Assembly: GCA_018829445.1 (NCBI GenBank)
Contig: JAHJTV010000026.1
Span: forward strand, 1-64,000
Length of the DNA: 64,000 bases
From: a bacterium
Lineage (GTDB): Bacteria > SAR324 > XYD2-FULL-50-16
Reading direction: 5' to 3'
Part shown: positions 8,061 to 16,828 of the stretch, piece after piece
How the letters are laid out: each line of letters starts with the position of its first letter
Position numbering within the stretch: the stretch's first letter is position 1
Translations under genes and position numbers: made by a program
Notes under the pieces: generated by a model
Seen by the model: only the letters and a program-made list of their open reading frames with translations
The model's database searches: none
What the model was told of the DNA's origin: nothing

Positions 8061-8085
8061 GGAATTATATCCCTGCCAAAACCTG

Positions 8086-8319
8086 TTAGCCGCCTGATAA
8101 CGGGCCGATAAAACTGATGATATCTCCTTCTGAAAGCTTTCTGTCCGATTTTCCCCTTTCGTAATTAACCATACAGAGTAATGAATTTCGGAGCAAAAAG
8201 GGAATTTTCATTTTTTTGAAAACGTCATTCAAGGTAGCGTTTTCAGCCAGTTCAAGACAACCGGAATCATCAAGCGCGTCGGTATTACCGAAAATCGGAG
8301 CATATACTTTGATCTTCAT
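8086..8319 (-). CDS. MoaD/ThiS family sulfur-carrier-like protein
   Basis: This 77-residue ubiquitin-fold protein ends in the di-glycine tail GPLSGG that defines MoaD/ThiS carriers, and has the family's SEGDIISFIGPLSGG C-terminus. Such proteins deliver sulfur as a C-terminal thiocarboxylate; MoaD does so in molybdopterin synthesis. Here it is the last gene of the DUF362/AOR/ferredoxin operon, so a role in making or inserting the tungsto- or molybdopterin cofactor of the AOR is likely (inference). No MoaE partner is in the window. ATG 8319 is preferred to the upstream in-frame TTG at 8325. Confidence 0.8.
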   Translation of the reverse strand: MKIKVYAPIFGNTDALDDSGCLELAENATLNDVFKKMKIPFLLRNSLLCMVNYERGKSDRKLSEGDIISFIGPLSGG

Positions 8320-8352
8320 TCCCAAGTTTTAAATTCTATTGATCATGTTTAG

Positions 8353-8407
8353 CAGTGGATCCGTCGCTTCGTTCGAAGCAGCAAGTTGCGCTTCTTATGA
8401 TCCACTG
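8353..8407. repeat. Palindrome between ferredoxin and MoaD-like genes
   Basis: CAGTGGATC (8353-8361) and GATCCACTG (8399-8407) are perfect inverted repeats enclosing a smaller hairpin (GCTTCGTTCGAAGC). The following TGTATTGTGACACAG (8410-8424) and the GATCCGGGATGACA segment near 8459 recur near 29830-29905, so this is part of a second dispersed intergenic element. Confidence 0.5.
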
Positions 8408-8511
8408 TTTGTATTGTGACACAGCTTGATGACCCGGAATCCAGTTCCATATTTGAATGGATCCGGGATGACAAGATGAAGCAAGCTTCGGGGATTTAGA
8501 TCCGAAGCCGA

Positions 8512-8733
8512 CTATACCATGGAGATTGCTTCAACCGGACAATCCTTGGCGCAGATGGAGCACCCGTTACATTCATTGTAGCTACCCAGGCGAGGGTAAG
8601 CCTTCTGATACAGATCGATATCCGTCTTGTCCGCGATAAGACAACTCAATGGACAAACAGCAACACAATCTTTGCAGGCCATGCAGATCTCATAGGCGAA
8701 TAACGGTATCTTTTTTTGTTTATTTACAGTCAT
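8512..8733 (-). CDS. 2[4Fe-4S] ferredoxin
   Basis: The 73-residue protein has two cluster motifs: CMACKDCVAVCP (about 17-28) and CNGCSICAKDCP (about 55-66), each CxxCxxCxxxCP. This predicts two [4Fe-4S] clusters in a small soluble electron carrier. It starts 9 bp after the AOR stop codon and is translated in the same direction, so it is very likely the electron acceptor or donor of that oxidoreductase. Confidence 0.9.
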   Translation of the reverse strand: MTVNKQKKIPLFAYEICMACKDCVAVCPLSCLIADKTDIDLYQKAYPRLGSYNECNGCSICAKDCPVEAISMV

Positions 8734-8742
8734 GTTAGTATT

Positions 8743-10740
8743 TTATCCGTAAGTGTATGATTCTGATAATAAGTTGTTTAAGCCGAGCTTTTCTACGGTT
8801 TCATCTTTCGGTCTGCCGCTTTTCTCATCCCATCCCCAGGTCTGGTAATAAAGTGGGATCATTTCATCAATTCGCAGTGTAACCCCTTTAACCGGGCCGT
8901 TCTTAAGCGGTGGATTTCCGATTGCTCGCTCATGCATTCTGAATTGTGTCATATCCACCTTCTGCCTGGCATTGAACATCTGTCGCATGGTCTGGATGCG
9001 GATACCGATTTCCATATAATCATCCGGAGTCTTATTCCACCCGGTCACCTGATTCAGGTATTCAAACAACCTGAGATGCTGTTCGCCAGTGAGCATGCCA
9101 TAATAACAACTCCCGGTACCATCCACCAGCATTTTGTAGGCTGTCATGGCCTTGTTTTTTAATGCCTCTTCTGATGATGGGATAAATTCATCCGCTTTTG
9201 GTGCCTTCTTTTGCTTTGGTAACCAACTCACATATTCCCACAAACTGGAGAATTTGTAGTACAAACCACCACTGGTTGTGTGCCTTCCGGGAGTAGGGTC
9301 TGCACTGTAAACAACTCCCAACATCGGATCAATTTTTGGATCATGCATGGGAAGTTCCTGTCCACCAGCATGTATTGCAAATTTTTCCGAACCCTTCCCG
9401 ATCTTTTGAGCCGCAATCCGAACGCCATCCGCAAGTATATCGCCGATCCCGTCACGGGCAATGATCTTTTTGACCAGGGCAATAATGGCTTCCGTATTTC
9501 CCCAGGTTAGCTCCAAACCATCGGTTTCCACCCCGGTTAAAATCCCGTTTTCATAACATTCGACGGCAAAAGCCACCACACCACCGGTGGAAATTGTATC
9601 CAGTCCTCCACGATTTAGTAGTTCGTTGATGTAATGAATGGCGTCATAGTCCTTATTCATCAGAAGACCACCGAAAACACAGACTGTTTCATACTCCGGT
9701 TTGTGCGTGTGCTTGAATTCGCCACCGTTAATATCCTTAATGTCACAGATCCCGCCACAGCCGATAATGCAGGAATTACAGTGGTACTTCTGCGTTTCTC
9801 TTTTGATGCTCTTGTCCGGATTGATCCCTTTATAGAATTTTTTGTCATAATCCTTTACCGACCCTGCCCAGTTTTTCAGAGGACTGTCTCCGTTGGTTAT
9901 TGCCAGGGTGTTGTTCATGATTGAACCATATTTTTTGAGCAGCATGGCCGTTAACATCCCATCCATGGGCCCCGCCTTTTTTGGCATGGACATCAGTTTT
10001 CCCATGATCGGAAACAATCCCCCTTTAAAAAGCCGGGGCAGGTTAACCTTGCGAACCTTGTTTGCAAATATCTTGCTGGTTTTTTTGATTTCATCCGATT
10101 GCTCCCCCCTGACCCGTTTTGTACCTGCCAGGACAACTCCTTTTAACCGTTTGGAACCCATCACCGCTCCCACGCCTGAGCGTGCCGCATAGCGTCCCTG
10201 GTCGTTGGATATCCCGGCAATAAGAGACAGTTTTTCACCTCCCGGACCGATGGTAGCAACTGCCGGTATCTTTTTTCCCGAGTTTTCTTTGATTAAAAGC
10301 TGTTCAGTCTCGATGGCATCTTTTCCCCAGAGATGCGTGGCATCCTTCAATTGCGGTCCCTTTTTATCGACATAAAGATAAACCGGGGTTTTTGAAGTTC
10401 CTCTGAAAAAAATCGCATCAACGCCACACTGTTTGATAGCAGGAGCCAGATTCCCGCCACAATTGGCATCGCCCCAACCACCTGTCAAGGGCGATTTGCA
10501 TACTGCCATCCAACGCCCTGTCATAAAACTGCCTGTGCCGGTTAAGAGACCGGAGGTAAACCCCAGGATGTTATCAGGCCCCAACGGATCAGCACCGGAT
10601 GGGATATTATTGTAGAGATAATAAGCACCTAAACCAACACCGGAAAGTAGAAGCTCATACACCGAATCATCGATTTTTTGAAAATCGAACTCTCCGGTTG
10701 ACAGGTCCACAACCAGTACCTGCCCCATGTATCCTTTCAT
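8743..10740 (-). CDS. Aldehyde:ferredoxin oxidoreductase family protein (tungsten/molybdenum enzyme)
   Basis: The protein is 665 residues. The N-terminal AOR domain begins GYMGQVLVVDLSTGE and contains LTGTGSFMTGRW and SPLTGGWGDANCGG, pterin-binding segments. [4Fe-4S] ligands are C321, C324 and C328 (CNSCIIGC) and C545 (TGSCYYG), matching the CxxCxxxC...C of AOR enzymes. These enzymes use a bis-tungstopterin cofactor to interconvert aldehydes and carboxylates with ferredoxin; related BamB subunits reduce benzoyl-CoA. Substrate cannot be assigned. The adjoining ferredoxin and MoaD/ThiS-like genes support electron transfer and cofactor roles. ATG 10740 has an AAGGAT ribosome binding site. Confidence 0.9.
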   Translation of the reverse strand: MKGYMGQVLVVDLSTGEFDFQKIDDSVYELLLSGVGLGAYYLYNNIPSGADPLGPDNILGFTSGLLTGTGSFMTGRWMAVCKSPLTGGWGDANCGGNLAPAIKQCGVDAIFFRGTSKTPVYLYVDKKGPQLKDATHLWGKDAIETEQLLIKENSGKKIPAVATIGPGGEKLSLIAGISNDQGRYAARSGVGAVMGSKRLKGVVLAGTKRVRGEQSDEIKKTSKIFANKVRKVNLPRLFKGGLFPIMGKLMSMPKKAGPMDGMLTAMLLKKYGSIMNNTLAITNGDSPLKNWAGSVKDYDKKFYKGINPDKSIKRETQKYHCNSCIIGCGGICDIKDINGGEFKHTHKPEYETVCVFGGLLMNKDYDAIHYINELLNRGGLDTISTGGVVAFAVECYENGILTGVETDGLELTWGNTEAIIALVKKIIARDGIGDILADGVRIAAQKIGKGSEKFAIHAGGQELPMHDPKIDPMLGVVYSADPTPGRHTTSGGLYYKFSSLWEYVSWLPKQKKAPKADEFIPSSEEALKNKAMTAYKMLVDGTGSCYYGMLTGEQHLRLFEYLNQVTGWNKTPDDYMEIGIRIQTMRQMFNARQKVDMTQFRMHERAIGNPPLKNGPVKGVTLRIDEMIPLYYQTWGWDEKSGRPKDETVEKLGLNNLLSESYTYG

Positions 10741-10814
10741 TTAAGTTATCCTTTATTGAATTGACGTTATTTTATGGTTACAAATCGGTTTGACTTCCTC
10801 AAAAAAATCCTGCA

Positions 10815-12461
10815 CTAAAACGAATTTTTTCTAACATCCGCCAGAATCGCCTTCTTTTCTTCACCTTCCAGTTTTGGCATGGGCCATTCAATGAAATCTT
10901 TCCTGCTATCTTCATCGGAAAGATGAGGGATCAGGGACAGGCTGTCATCCCAATATGAAGGACGCATATCCACTCGAATGCCTGATTTGACAAGTTTTAT
11001 CCGTTTTTTTCGCATTTTCAGAGCTGAAAAGGCAATCTTGGCCAATTGTTTGTTTTTGAGAGAAAATATTCTGTTCCAGGTTCCGGTCAGTTTATGCAGG
11101 CTATTGAGCCCATCGATCGGTTTCGGCATACATCCCGCCGAATAGGTGTTTCCGAATCCGGCCAGAGTGCTGGTACACGATCCGAAAACCATTTTCTTCA
11201 ATGGGGATCTTTTGATCTCATCCACGGTATAGGCCCTGCCGTTACGATCGAAGTAGTAGGAGATCCCATCGATTTCGGTTCCATTCCCCAATATAACCAT
11301 CAGGGCAAAATCGGTCTTTAACCCCTGGTAATAGAACATCTCAAAAGACTGCCGCAATGCCGCAATACACCCTCCAATACAGGAACCTTCAATTGCCTTA
11401 ACATCATCCGGCATCACTTTCTCTATGGAATCAAATTTCGGTGCCCGACTATTGGTATGACCCACCAGAAACGTGACATTGGGAAATTTCCGATAAAACT
11501 GATCACTCAGCAGGGTTTGATCCGCTTTTCGAAACGGTGTGACTTTCTCCCTACCGACGATGATCACTTTTTCATCGCCGAATCCTCTTGAAACAGCATC
11601 TGTCAACAGCTCAATGGTTTCAGGATCAATACCCATCATTCTTGTGGCCACCGTATCGGTTTCCACACTGTTATTGCCGCTGATCAAGACATGGGATCTG
11701 ACCGGATCTACAGGAGCCGGCGTATCCCCTTCACCGCCGATTATGCCGTCAATAATCACCAGATCAGGTTTGAACAGGTAAAGTATGTCCACCAGTTTGT
11801 TGTTGATCTGATAACTGTGGTTCTTCTGCCTGAGATTGTAAGGGATAGTTCCCATGGCATTCTTAAATCCGAGGGTCACCCCTGTATAAAGATTGGTTTT
11901 CATCTTCGGCACGGAAATATAGAAGGCTTCTCCTCTGACAACCTCACTGAATATCCTGGGGATATAAATCTCCTTCATCACTTTCGCCTTGGGAAGAATA
12001 TACCGATCTATAGGTTGCTCCTCTACCGCCAGTAACTGAAGATGAAATCGTTTCGCCACCCTGTCAATCCCTGAAATCTTAAATGAAGCATGCGTCGGCA
12101 TGCCCCGTCCAGAGCCCTCAACAATAACAATATCATCAGTGTAGTTCAGTAAATAGCGAATGATAGACTCAAAAACCCTTGGATCTGTAGATTCAGGATA
12201 ATTTTCGTCCTTAAACCCGATTTTATGAAAAACCGATACCAGATTGGGTTTAATAATAATCCTTTTATCCTTGATGCTCCCGGTGAAATCGATTCGACGA
12301 TCCAGTTCCTCCAGGTTTTGAATGACTGTCCTGTCAATATTGCGAATATCCTGCCGATCATAATAGGCCTTTGATCCGTAATTGTCCGGCAGGGCTACAT
12401 AATCGACCAAATAGTCACCCTGCGGGGCTTCCGTAATAACAACCGTGCTGTTTGTATCCAT
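10815..12461 (-). CDS. DUF362 domain-containing protein
   Basis: This 548-residue protein has the DUF362 pattern: KDKRIIIKPNLVS (about 65-77), FYISVPKMKTN...TLGFKNAMGTIP (about 185-213), and VIIDGIIGGEGDTP (about 243-256) followed by VETDTVATRMMGIDP. DUF362 proteins often carry or accompany Fe-S clusters and occur in anaerobes; no biochemical function is established that I can cite. Several cysteines occur in the C-terminal half (EGSCIGGCIAA, FGSCTS, AGCMP) but do not form a classic ferredoxin motif. It is the first gene of the operon leading to the AOR, 74 bp upstream of it. Confidence 0.85.
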   Translation of the reverse strand: MDTNSTVVITEAPQGDYLVDYVALPDNYGSKAYYDRQDIRNIDRTVIQNLEELDRRIDFTGSIKDKRIIIKPNLVSVFHKIGFKDENYPESTDPRVFESIIRYLLNYTDDIVIVEGSGRGMPTHASFKISGIDRVAKRFHLQLLAVEEQPIDRYILPKAKVMKEIYIPRIFSEVVRGEAFYISVPKMKTNLYTGVTLGFKNAMGTIPYNLRQKNHSYQINNKLVDILYLFKPDLVIIDGIIGGEGDTPAPVDPVRSHVLISGNNSVETDTVATRMMGIDPETIELLTDAVSRGFGDEKVIIVGREKVTPFRKADQTLLSDQFYRKFPNVTFLVGHTNSRAPKFDSIEKVMPDDVKAIEGSCIGGCIAALRQSFEMFYYQGLKTDFALMVILGNGTEIDGISYYFDRNGRAYTVDEIKRSPLKKMVFGSCTSTLAGFGNTYSAGCMPKPIDGLNSLHKLTGTWNRIFSLKNKQLAKIAFSALKMRKKRIKLVKSGIRVDMRPSYWDDSLSLIPHLSDEDSRKDFIEWPMPKLEGEEKKAILADVRKNSF

Positions 12462-12482
12462 TTTAAGACTCCATAGTTTTTA

Positions 12483-12532
12483 GAGTGCACTCCATATTTT
12501 AGATATTAAGATTTTGACAAATATCCGTCAAA
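12483..12532 (-). promoter_or_regulatory. Promoter and palindromic operators of the DUF362-AOR operon
   Basis: On the minus strand TTGACG (12526-12531) and TAATAT (12503-12508) are separated by 17 bases, a good sigma-70 promoter. A perfect 10-bp palindrome GAGTGCACTC (12483-12492) lies just downstream of the -10, and a related half-site (AGAGTGCGATC, 12541-12551) lies upstream of the -35. The -35 also sits inside an inverted repeat TTTGAC-N8-GTCAAA (12513-12532). These look like operator sites. Confidence 0.6.
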
Positions 12533-12743
12533 GGAAAAATAGAGTGCGATCTATTTTTATCGTTATTACTTCTTATCAGATTATTATTAAAAGGTTACGA
12601 GGAGGATGGATTATTGAAGTTGGAATTATGATTAACCGAAATAGCTGAGGATTTTAAATATTGGAAGATGTGAAGCTTTATTCCTGATGGGATCAATGGC
12701 AAACCATCCTTCAAGATGGTCTGCCACAGATCTAAGAAAGGAG

Positions 12744-14900
12744 TTAAAACTTATAACCTGCGATTAAACTGACATGCATATTAAAAGGGATTTGCAGGTC
12801 ACTAAGAGATTGATTACTATAATCATTTAAAGTTCCATCGGTTTCATAAGCCTGCATGCAAAAATCGCAGTTGCCCCCTATGAACCAATGATTGAGTAAG
12901 TAATTGATCTCCAACCGGCCACAGGCAGCCAAGGAAGACGTGTTTAAATTTTCCGCATCCAACAACCTGTTAAAGGAGTATCGTTGATACATAAAACTGC
13001 CGCCCACTTCCACATCCACCTTAAATTTGGGCAGAACATTATACACGGCAAATACCCCGATACCAAGATATCTTCCGGATGTGGAAGAGTTTGCATACTT
13101 GGTGCAAAATTCTGTCTGTTTATCTTCATCCTGGCAATTAAAAGCGGAGGTTGACAATTGACCGAAACTGGATGTTACTTCATAACTGAACTGATCAAGT
13201 GTCCTTTTTACGCCAAGATGCATAACAGTACCGGATAAGGCAGTGGAGCCGGATTCGGTTTGTTCTGTTCCGGAATCATCGTCGTATGAAAACTTGTAAT
13301 TCAAAACCGCCATATGAAACCCAAAACCGTAGTTGAGACGGTACCCATCCCTATTGATTTTAACCCACGGGGTGTCCTCTTCTTCGACCGCGGAAACAAC
13401 TGGTATATTATACTCTTCTTGCGGAAGCTGGCTCAGATTTGAGAGTTCCTGGTCTTTTCTCACAAAAAAGAATTCCCCTATTTCATCATCAGCAATATGT
13501 AGTCGGCCGTATTCCGGAGTTTGATCCGCCATTGCGTTTTTGACCTCTTTTCTCAGGTTTAACGCCAGTTCCGATGCACTGATGGGTTCTGTTCGTTTTT
13601 GAGAAAGAATATCCAGCAGCTTACCTGCAAAAACGGAATTATCGTCCCAGCCCTGATCGCTTACCGGTTCCAGTCCGCCGGAGGTGATGATTTGTCTACT
13701 CTTTCTGGTCGAAAGATCCCGAAAATATCGCGAATGTATTTCCGCTCCCCTGGTTCGTCTGATCAATGATCCGCTGAAGCAGGAATCCGCCATCACCAGT
13801 GTATGTCTGGACTGAATCGATTTTATTTTACTCAATATGGTACTGGTTGGCAAAAACAACCGCTGGGAGTTTGGTTCCCCTGCATCACTTGGAATCCAAT
13901 AACCTTCATCTTCTCCGGGTGGATAATAGCCGTGACCGGCGTAATAAACCAGAAGATTGGTGTCCTCATCGGACATCTGTTTGATATTATTGAAAGCGCT
14001 GATAATTTCCTCATAGGTTGCATTCTCAATCAGGATAACATCCTGTTCTTCAAACAGGTATTCGGACGTTAACACACGCTTCAGTTCTTTAATATCCCTG
14101 ATCGGCGTTTTTAAAGATTGCCAGTTCGAATCTCTGTACTCGTTTATTCCTATCAACAACGCTTTGTATTTTCCGGGACTGTATTTTTCATCAGCGTTCA
14201 AACGTGAGATTTCCAACTCCTGGTTTATATCATCCAGACTTATCTCTTTTAAGGAATCGATTCTCAGCTGTTTAATGAAAGCATTATTTAAATCCGGCGA
14301 ACTGTTCAACCGTTCCAGGATATAGGCCACTCTGGCAGGTTTTTGTTGCTGTTGAAACCAGGCCGCAGCGGCTATCAGGTCATGAGCCCTCAGTTGGGTC
14401 GGTTGTGATGAAGGTTCCAGTGCCACTTGAAGCCAGATTTCCTCAAAGTCTTCTTCTCCTTGCCCTTCCCGATTACCACCCCTGACTCGGGACTGGGTGA
14501 TATAGTCTCTGGGGGATACCAGGTTTTTTAAAAAGACAAGAGTATTCTCAAAAACAGAGGCCTGCTGTTTGAAAACATCGGCTAAAAGAAAAACACCCGA
14601 CGTTTTCAACTCCACCATCTTTTTTCCTGCCTGTAAAAAAAGATGGCTGGAGGGACTCGTCTCAACCCATGGATACTCGACCGGTGAAACCTCCTGTCCG
14701 ATTCTGGCAGGATGCTTCTGTTTATTCTGGTCCAACAGATAGACATCCCCTCTGAATAGCACCAGCGTCACAGGCTCTTCCGCTCCATAGGATTTTCCAG
14801 TAAGCAGAAGCAGACAAAAGCAGATGGAAACCAGCTGTGAAAACATCCGGTATTTGGTGATGGGTCTTTCCTGTTTTCGATTTTTCATTCCGGCCAACAT
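12744..14900 (-). CDS. Exported caspase-like (C14) peptidase fused to a C-terminal outer-membrane beta-barrel
   Basis: The protein is 718 residues. A signal-peptide-like segment (about 19-40, LVSICFCLLLLTGKSYGAEE) follows a basic N-terminus. Residues about 43-130 look FecR-like (LVLFRGDVYLLD). The caspase domain spans about 245-480: KALLIGINEYRD, the catalytic His H323 in YYAGHGYY and catalytic Cys C374 in ADSCFSGSL. From about 515 to the end the sequence alternates hydrophobic/polar in aromatic-rich strands and ends in GYKF with a terminal Phe, the outer-membrane barrel signature. This predicts a cysteine protease held at the periplasmic face of the outer membrane. It may start at ATG 14900 or 14888. 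The kinase gene at 15042-16790 lies upstream on the same strand, 141 bp away. Confidence 0.8.
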   Translation of the reverse strand: MLAGMKNRKQERPITKYRMFSQLVSICFCLLLLTGKSYGAEEPVTLVLFRGDVYLLDQNKQKHPARIGQEVSPVEYPWVETSPSSHLFLQAGKKMVELKTSGVFLLADVFKQQASVFENTLVFLKNLVSPRDYITQSRVRGGNREGQGEEDFEEIWLQVALEPSSQPTQLRAHDLIAAAAWFQQQQKPARVAYILERLNSSPDLNNAFIKQLRIDSLKEISLDDINQELEISRLNADEKYSPGKYKALLIGINEYRDSNWQSLKTPIRDIKELKRVLTSEYLFEEQDVILIENATYEEIISAFNNIKQMSDEDTNLLVYYAGHGYYPPGEDEGYWIPSDAGEPNSQRLFLPTSTILSKIKSIQSRHTLVMADSCFSGSLIRRTRGAEIHSRYFRDLSTRKSRQIITSGGLEPVSDQGWDDNSVFAGKLLDILSQKRTEPISASELALNLRKEVKNAMADQTPEYGRLHIADDEIGEFFFVRKDQELSNLSQLPQEEYNIPVVSAVEEEDTPWVKINRDGYRLNYGFGFHMAVLNYKFSYDDDSGTEQTESGSTALSGTVMHLGVKRTLDQFSYEVTSSFGQLSTSAFNCQDEDKQTEFCTKYANSSTSGRYLGIGVFAVYNVLPKFKVDVEVGGSFMYQRYSFNRLLDAENLNTSSLAACGRLEINYLLNHWFIGGNCDFCMQAYETDGTLNDYSNQSLSDLQIPFNMHVSLIAGYKF

Positions 14901-15041
14901 TTACGGGAAACTAAATAAAATTAAGAATATCTTCGATTTTCGATCCTTGCTGTCATCTGGCACTGAAAATCAGACAAAATCAATAAGGCATTGTCTACAA
15001 ATCTAACATGCATCAATTTTATACAGCAAGCTCATTATGGT

Positions 15042-16790
15042 CTAACCAATGGGTAATCTCAGCTCTGCTGTCCAGGTTTGTTCTCTGCCTCCGAAATCCA
15101 GCTGATATCCTCCCCTGGGATAAGCCCAGGACAGTCGTTCCTTCAGGTTTCTCAGCCCTGTTTTTGATGAGGTTAATTTTAAGCCCTCCCGATAAGGATT
15201 TCCAACCCTGAAGACCAAAAACCGATTCTGCCGGCTTAAATCGACTTCAATTTCTGCTGTGGTAACGCCAGTCTGTTTGATATACCCTTCAGTGTACTTG
15301 ACTGCATTCTCAACCAAGGGAAAGAATACATGCCAGGGAGCCGGGACACTGTTGAGCTCTTCATCCAGAGTTAGTTTAAAGATCAGTTTTTCTTTAAAAA
15401 TCAGCCGTTGCTGGTTGAGATAGGATTTGAGATATTCCAACTGGATACCGGTAGCAACCAGGGACTTATCACCATACTTTAAGGAACTTCGCAGCATCTC
15501 CGCAAATTCAACCAGATACTCTTTAGCCGCCTTGGGATCATGGCCAATCATCACACTCAATCGAGAGAACTCATTAAACAAATGATGAGAATGCAACTCA
15601 TTTGTCAGGTAATCAATTTTTGTCTGCTTTAATTGCAGTTCAGTCTCCATCCTGAAAAAACGTTCCTGAACACTATGCACTAAAACAATCACCAGAACGT
15701 AAAAACTGATAGATAAGGCCGGCAACACAAATGGAATTTCTAAGTTCTTAAAAGCAAAAGCCCATCCCGAGCCAACAAGCAGCATCAGAATAATCAACAA
15801 AAAGCCAGGCAAGGCAAAGGGAGATCCTTTATAGATCGTTATAACTGTTATACAGATCAGGAAAAAAAAGAGCACGATGGCGACCGTAACAGGCGACACT
15901 GAATCAAAGCCCCGCTGACCTGCAATCATATCCAGCACCTGGGCTATCACCTCTGTCTCCTGGAGCATCATCTCTGGAGACGAAAGCGGTGCCCTGTATA
16001 ATGGATACAAATCTGGAAAACCGGCACCTAACAAAACAATCTTATCCTTCAAGGCAAAATCAGGTAGCTGGCTGAGCTCGTGTGCTTTAATCACCGGATA
16101 ACTCAGGATTTTTTTCCCCTCACTTTCCTGTTGGATCGCTGCAAAATTTATTTTCAGCCACGGTATTTCCGGATTCTCAAAGTTCCCCTCTTTCCCTTTG
16201 ACAAGCCGGTAATGATCCAGAATCTTAAGATAAAGCAGATCCGTGCTCTGACAGGTGAGTGCTGATGCACAGACTTCCTGAACAGTATCAGAGGAATCCA
16301 GTCTGAACCTTAAGGTTCCCTTGTCTAATGCCACCTTTGTGAATAACGGATGAGCCGGATAAAACGGATCACTTCTCAAAATAACATTCCCGGCAGTCTC
16401 TATCGCTGCTGTCAATTCATTATCCGCTGACGGATTGCTTGTTCTGTCCAGGAGAATATTCATTCCAATCAGGGCGGGTTGGTAATTTGATAGTTCAGAC
16501 ACCAGCTCTGCCAGCCAGCTTCTGTCAATGGGAGATCTGGATGCTCCTGCGGGAAGGGAATTGTCATCGATCAGCACCAGTATAAGAGGCAGATCAGCCA
16601 CTTCGGGTTGAGAAAAATGGGTTCTTAAGAGGTAAAAATTCGATTGGAATCTGTTTTCCCAGTCCCGAACGATGTCTGTTTTTTGCAGAAAAATCGACAA
16701 CAGGCTGTACAAAAAAGCAAATGCAATGAGAAAACATAATAGACGAATTTGCCGCAAAGATGTATTGTCCGAGAAACTAGACCTTATCAT
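15042..16790 (-). CDS. CHASE2-domain sensor histidine kinase (LytS-type His_kinase)
   Basis: The 582-residue protein has one N-terminal membrane helix (about 15-35). A periplasmic CHASE2 sensor follows (about 40-305, with LILVLIDDNSL, RSPIDRSWLAELV and DKIVLLGAGFPDLYP), then three membrane helices (about 315-390) and a His_kinase domain. The phospho-acceptor segment is LHSHHLFNEFSRL, in place of the usual NPHFLFNxLN. The ATP site has PLVENAVKY (N box) and GLRNLKERL (G box). ATG 16790 has a GAGG ribosome binding site; the in-frame TTG at 16802 does not. It is divergent from the LytTR regulator with only 38 bp between start codons, so the two form a sensor-regulator pair probably monitoring the periplasm. 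Confidence 0.88.
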   Translation of the reverse strand: MIRSSFSDNTSLRQIRLLCFLIAFAFLYSLLSIFLQKTDIVRDWENRFQSNFYLLRTHFSQPEVADLPLILVLIDDNSLPAGASRSPIDRSWLAELVSELSNYQPALIGMNILLDRTSNPSADNELTAAIETAGNVILRSDPFYPAHPLFTKVALDKGTLRFRLDSSDTVQEVCASALTCQSTDLLYLKILDHYRLVKGKEGNFENPEIPWLKINFAAIQQESEGKKILSYPVIKAHELSQLPDFALKDKIVLLGAGFPDLYPLYRAPLSSPEMMLQETEVIAQVLDMIAGQRGFDSVSPVTVAIVLFFFLICITVITIYKGSPFALPGFLLIILMLLVGSGWAFAFKNLEIPFVLPALSISFYVLVIVLVHSVQERFFRMETELQLKQTKIDYLTNELHSHHLFNEFSRLSVMIGHDPKAAKEYLVEFAEMLRSSLKYGDKSLVATGIQLEYLKSYLNQQRLIFKEKLIFKLTLDEELNSVPAPWHVFFPLVENAVKYTEGYIKQTGVTTAEIEVDLSRQNRFLVFRVGNPYREGLKLTSSKTGLRNLKERLSWAYPRGGYQLDFGGREQTWTAELRLPIG

Positions 16791-16828
16791 TTTAAGCCTC
16801 AAGAGTTACCACATATCCAGGGTTGGAA

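Larger units (their letters stand above)
7575..8085. other. Intergenic region dominated by dispersed repeats
   Basis: About 510 bp between the TetR gene and the MoaD/ThiS-like gene with no supported coding region. It holds three repeat copies (7594-7640, 7801-7914, 7946-8060) separated by AT-rich sequence containing several ATTGATTATT-like words. Confidence 0.6.

Noticed and set aside
8353..8407. Palindrome considered as a rho-independent terminator of the ferredoxin gene
   Set aside because: It lacks a following T-run on the minus strand and shares words with a dispersed element at 29829-29905, so a repeat is the better explanation.
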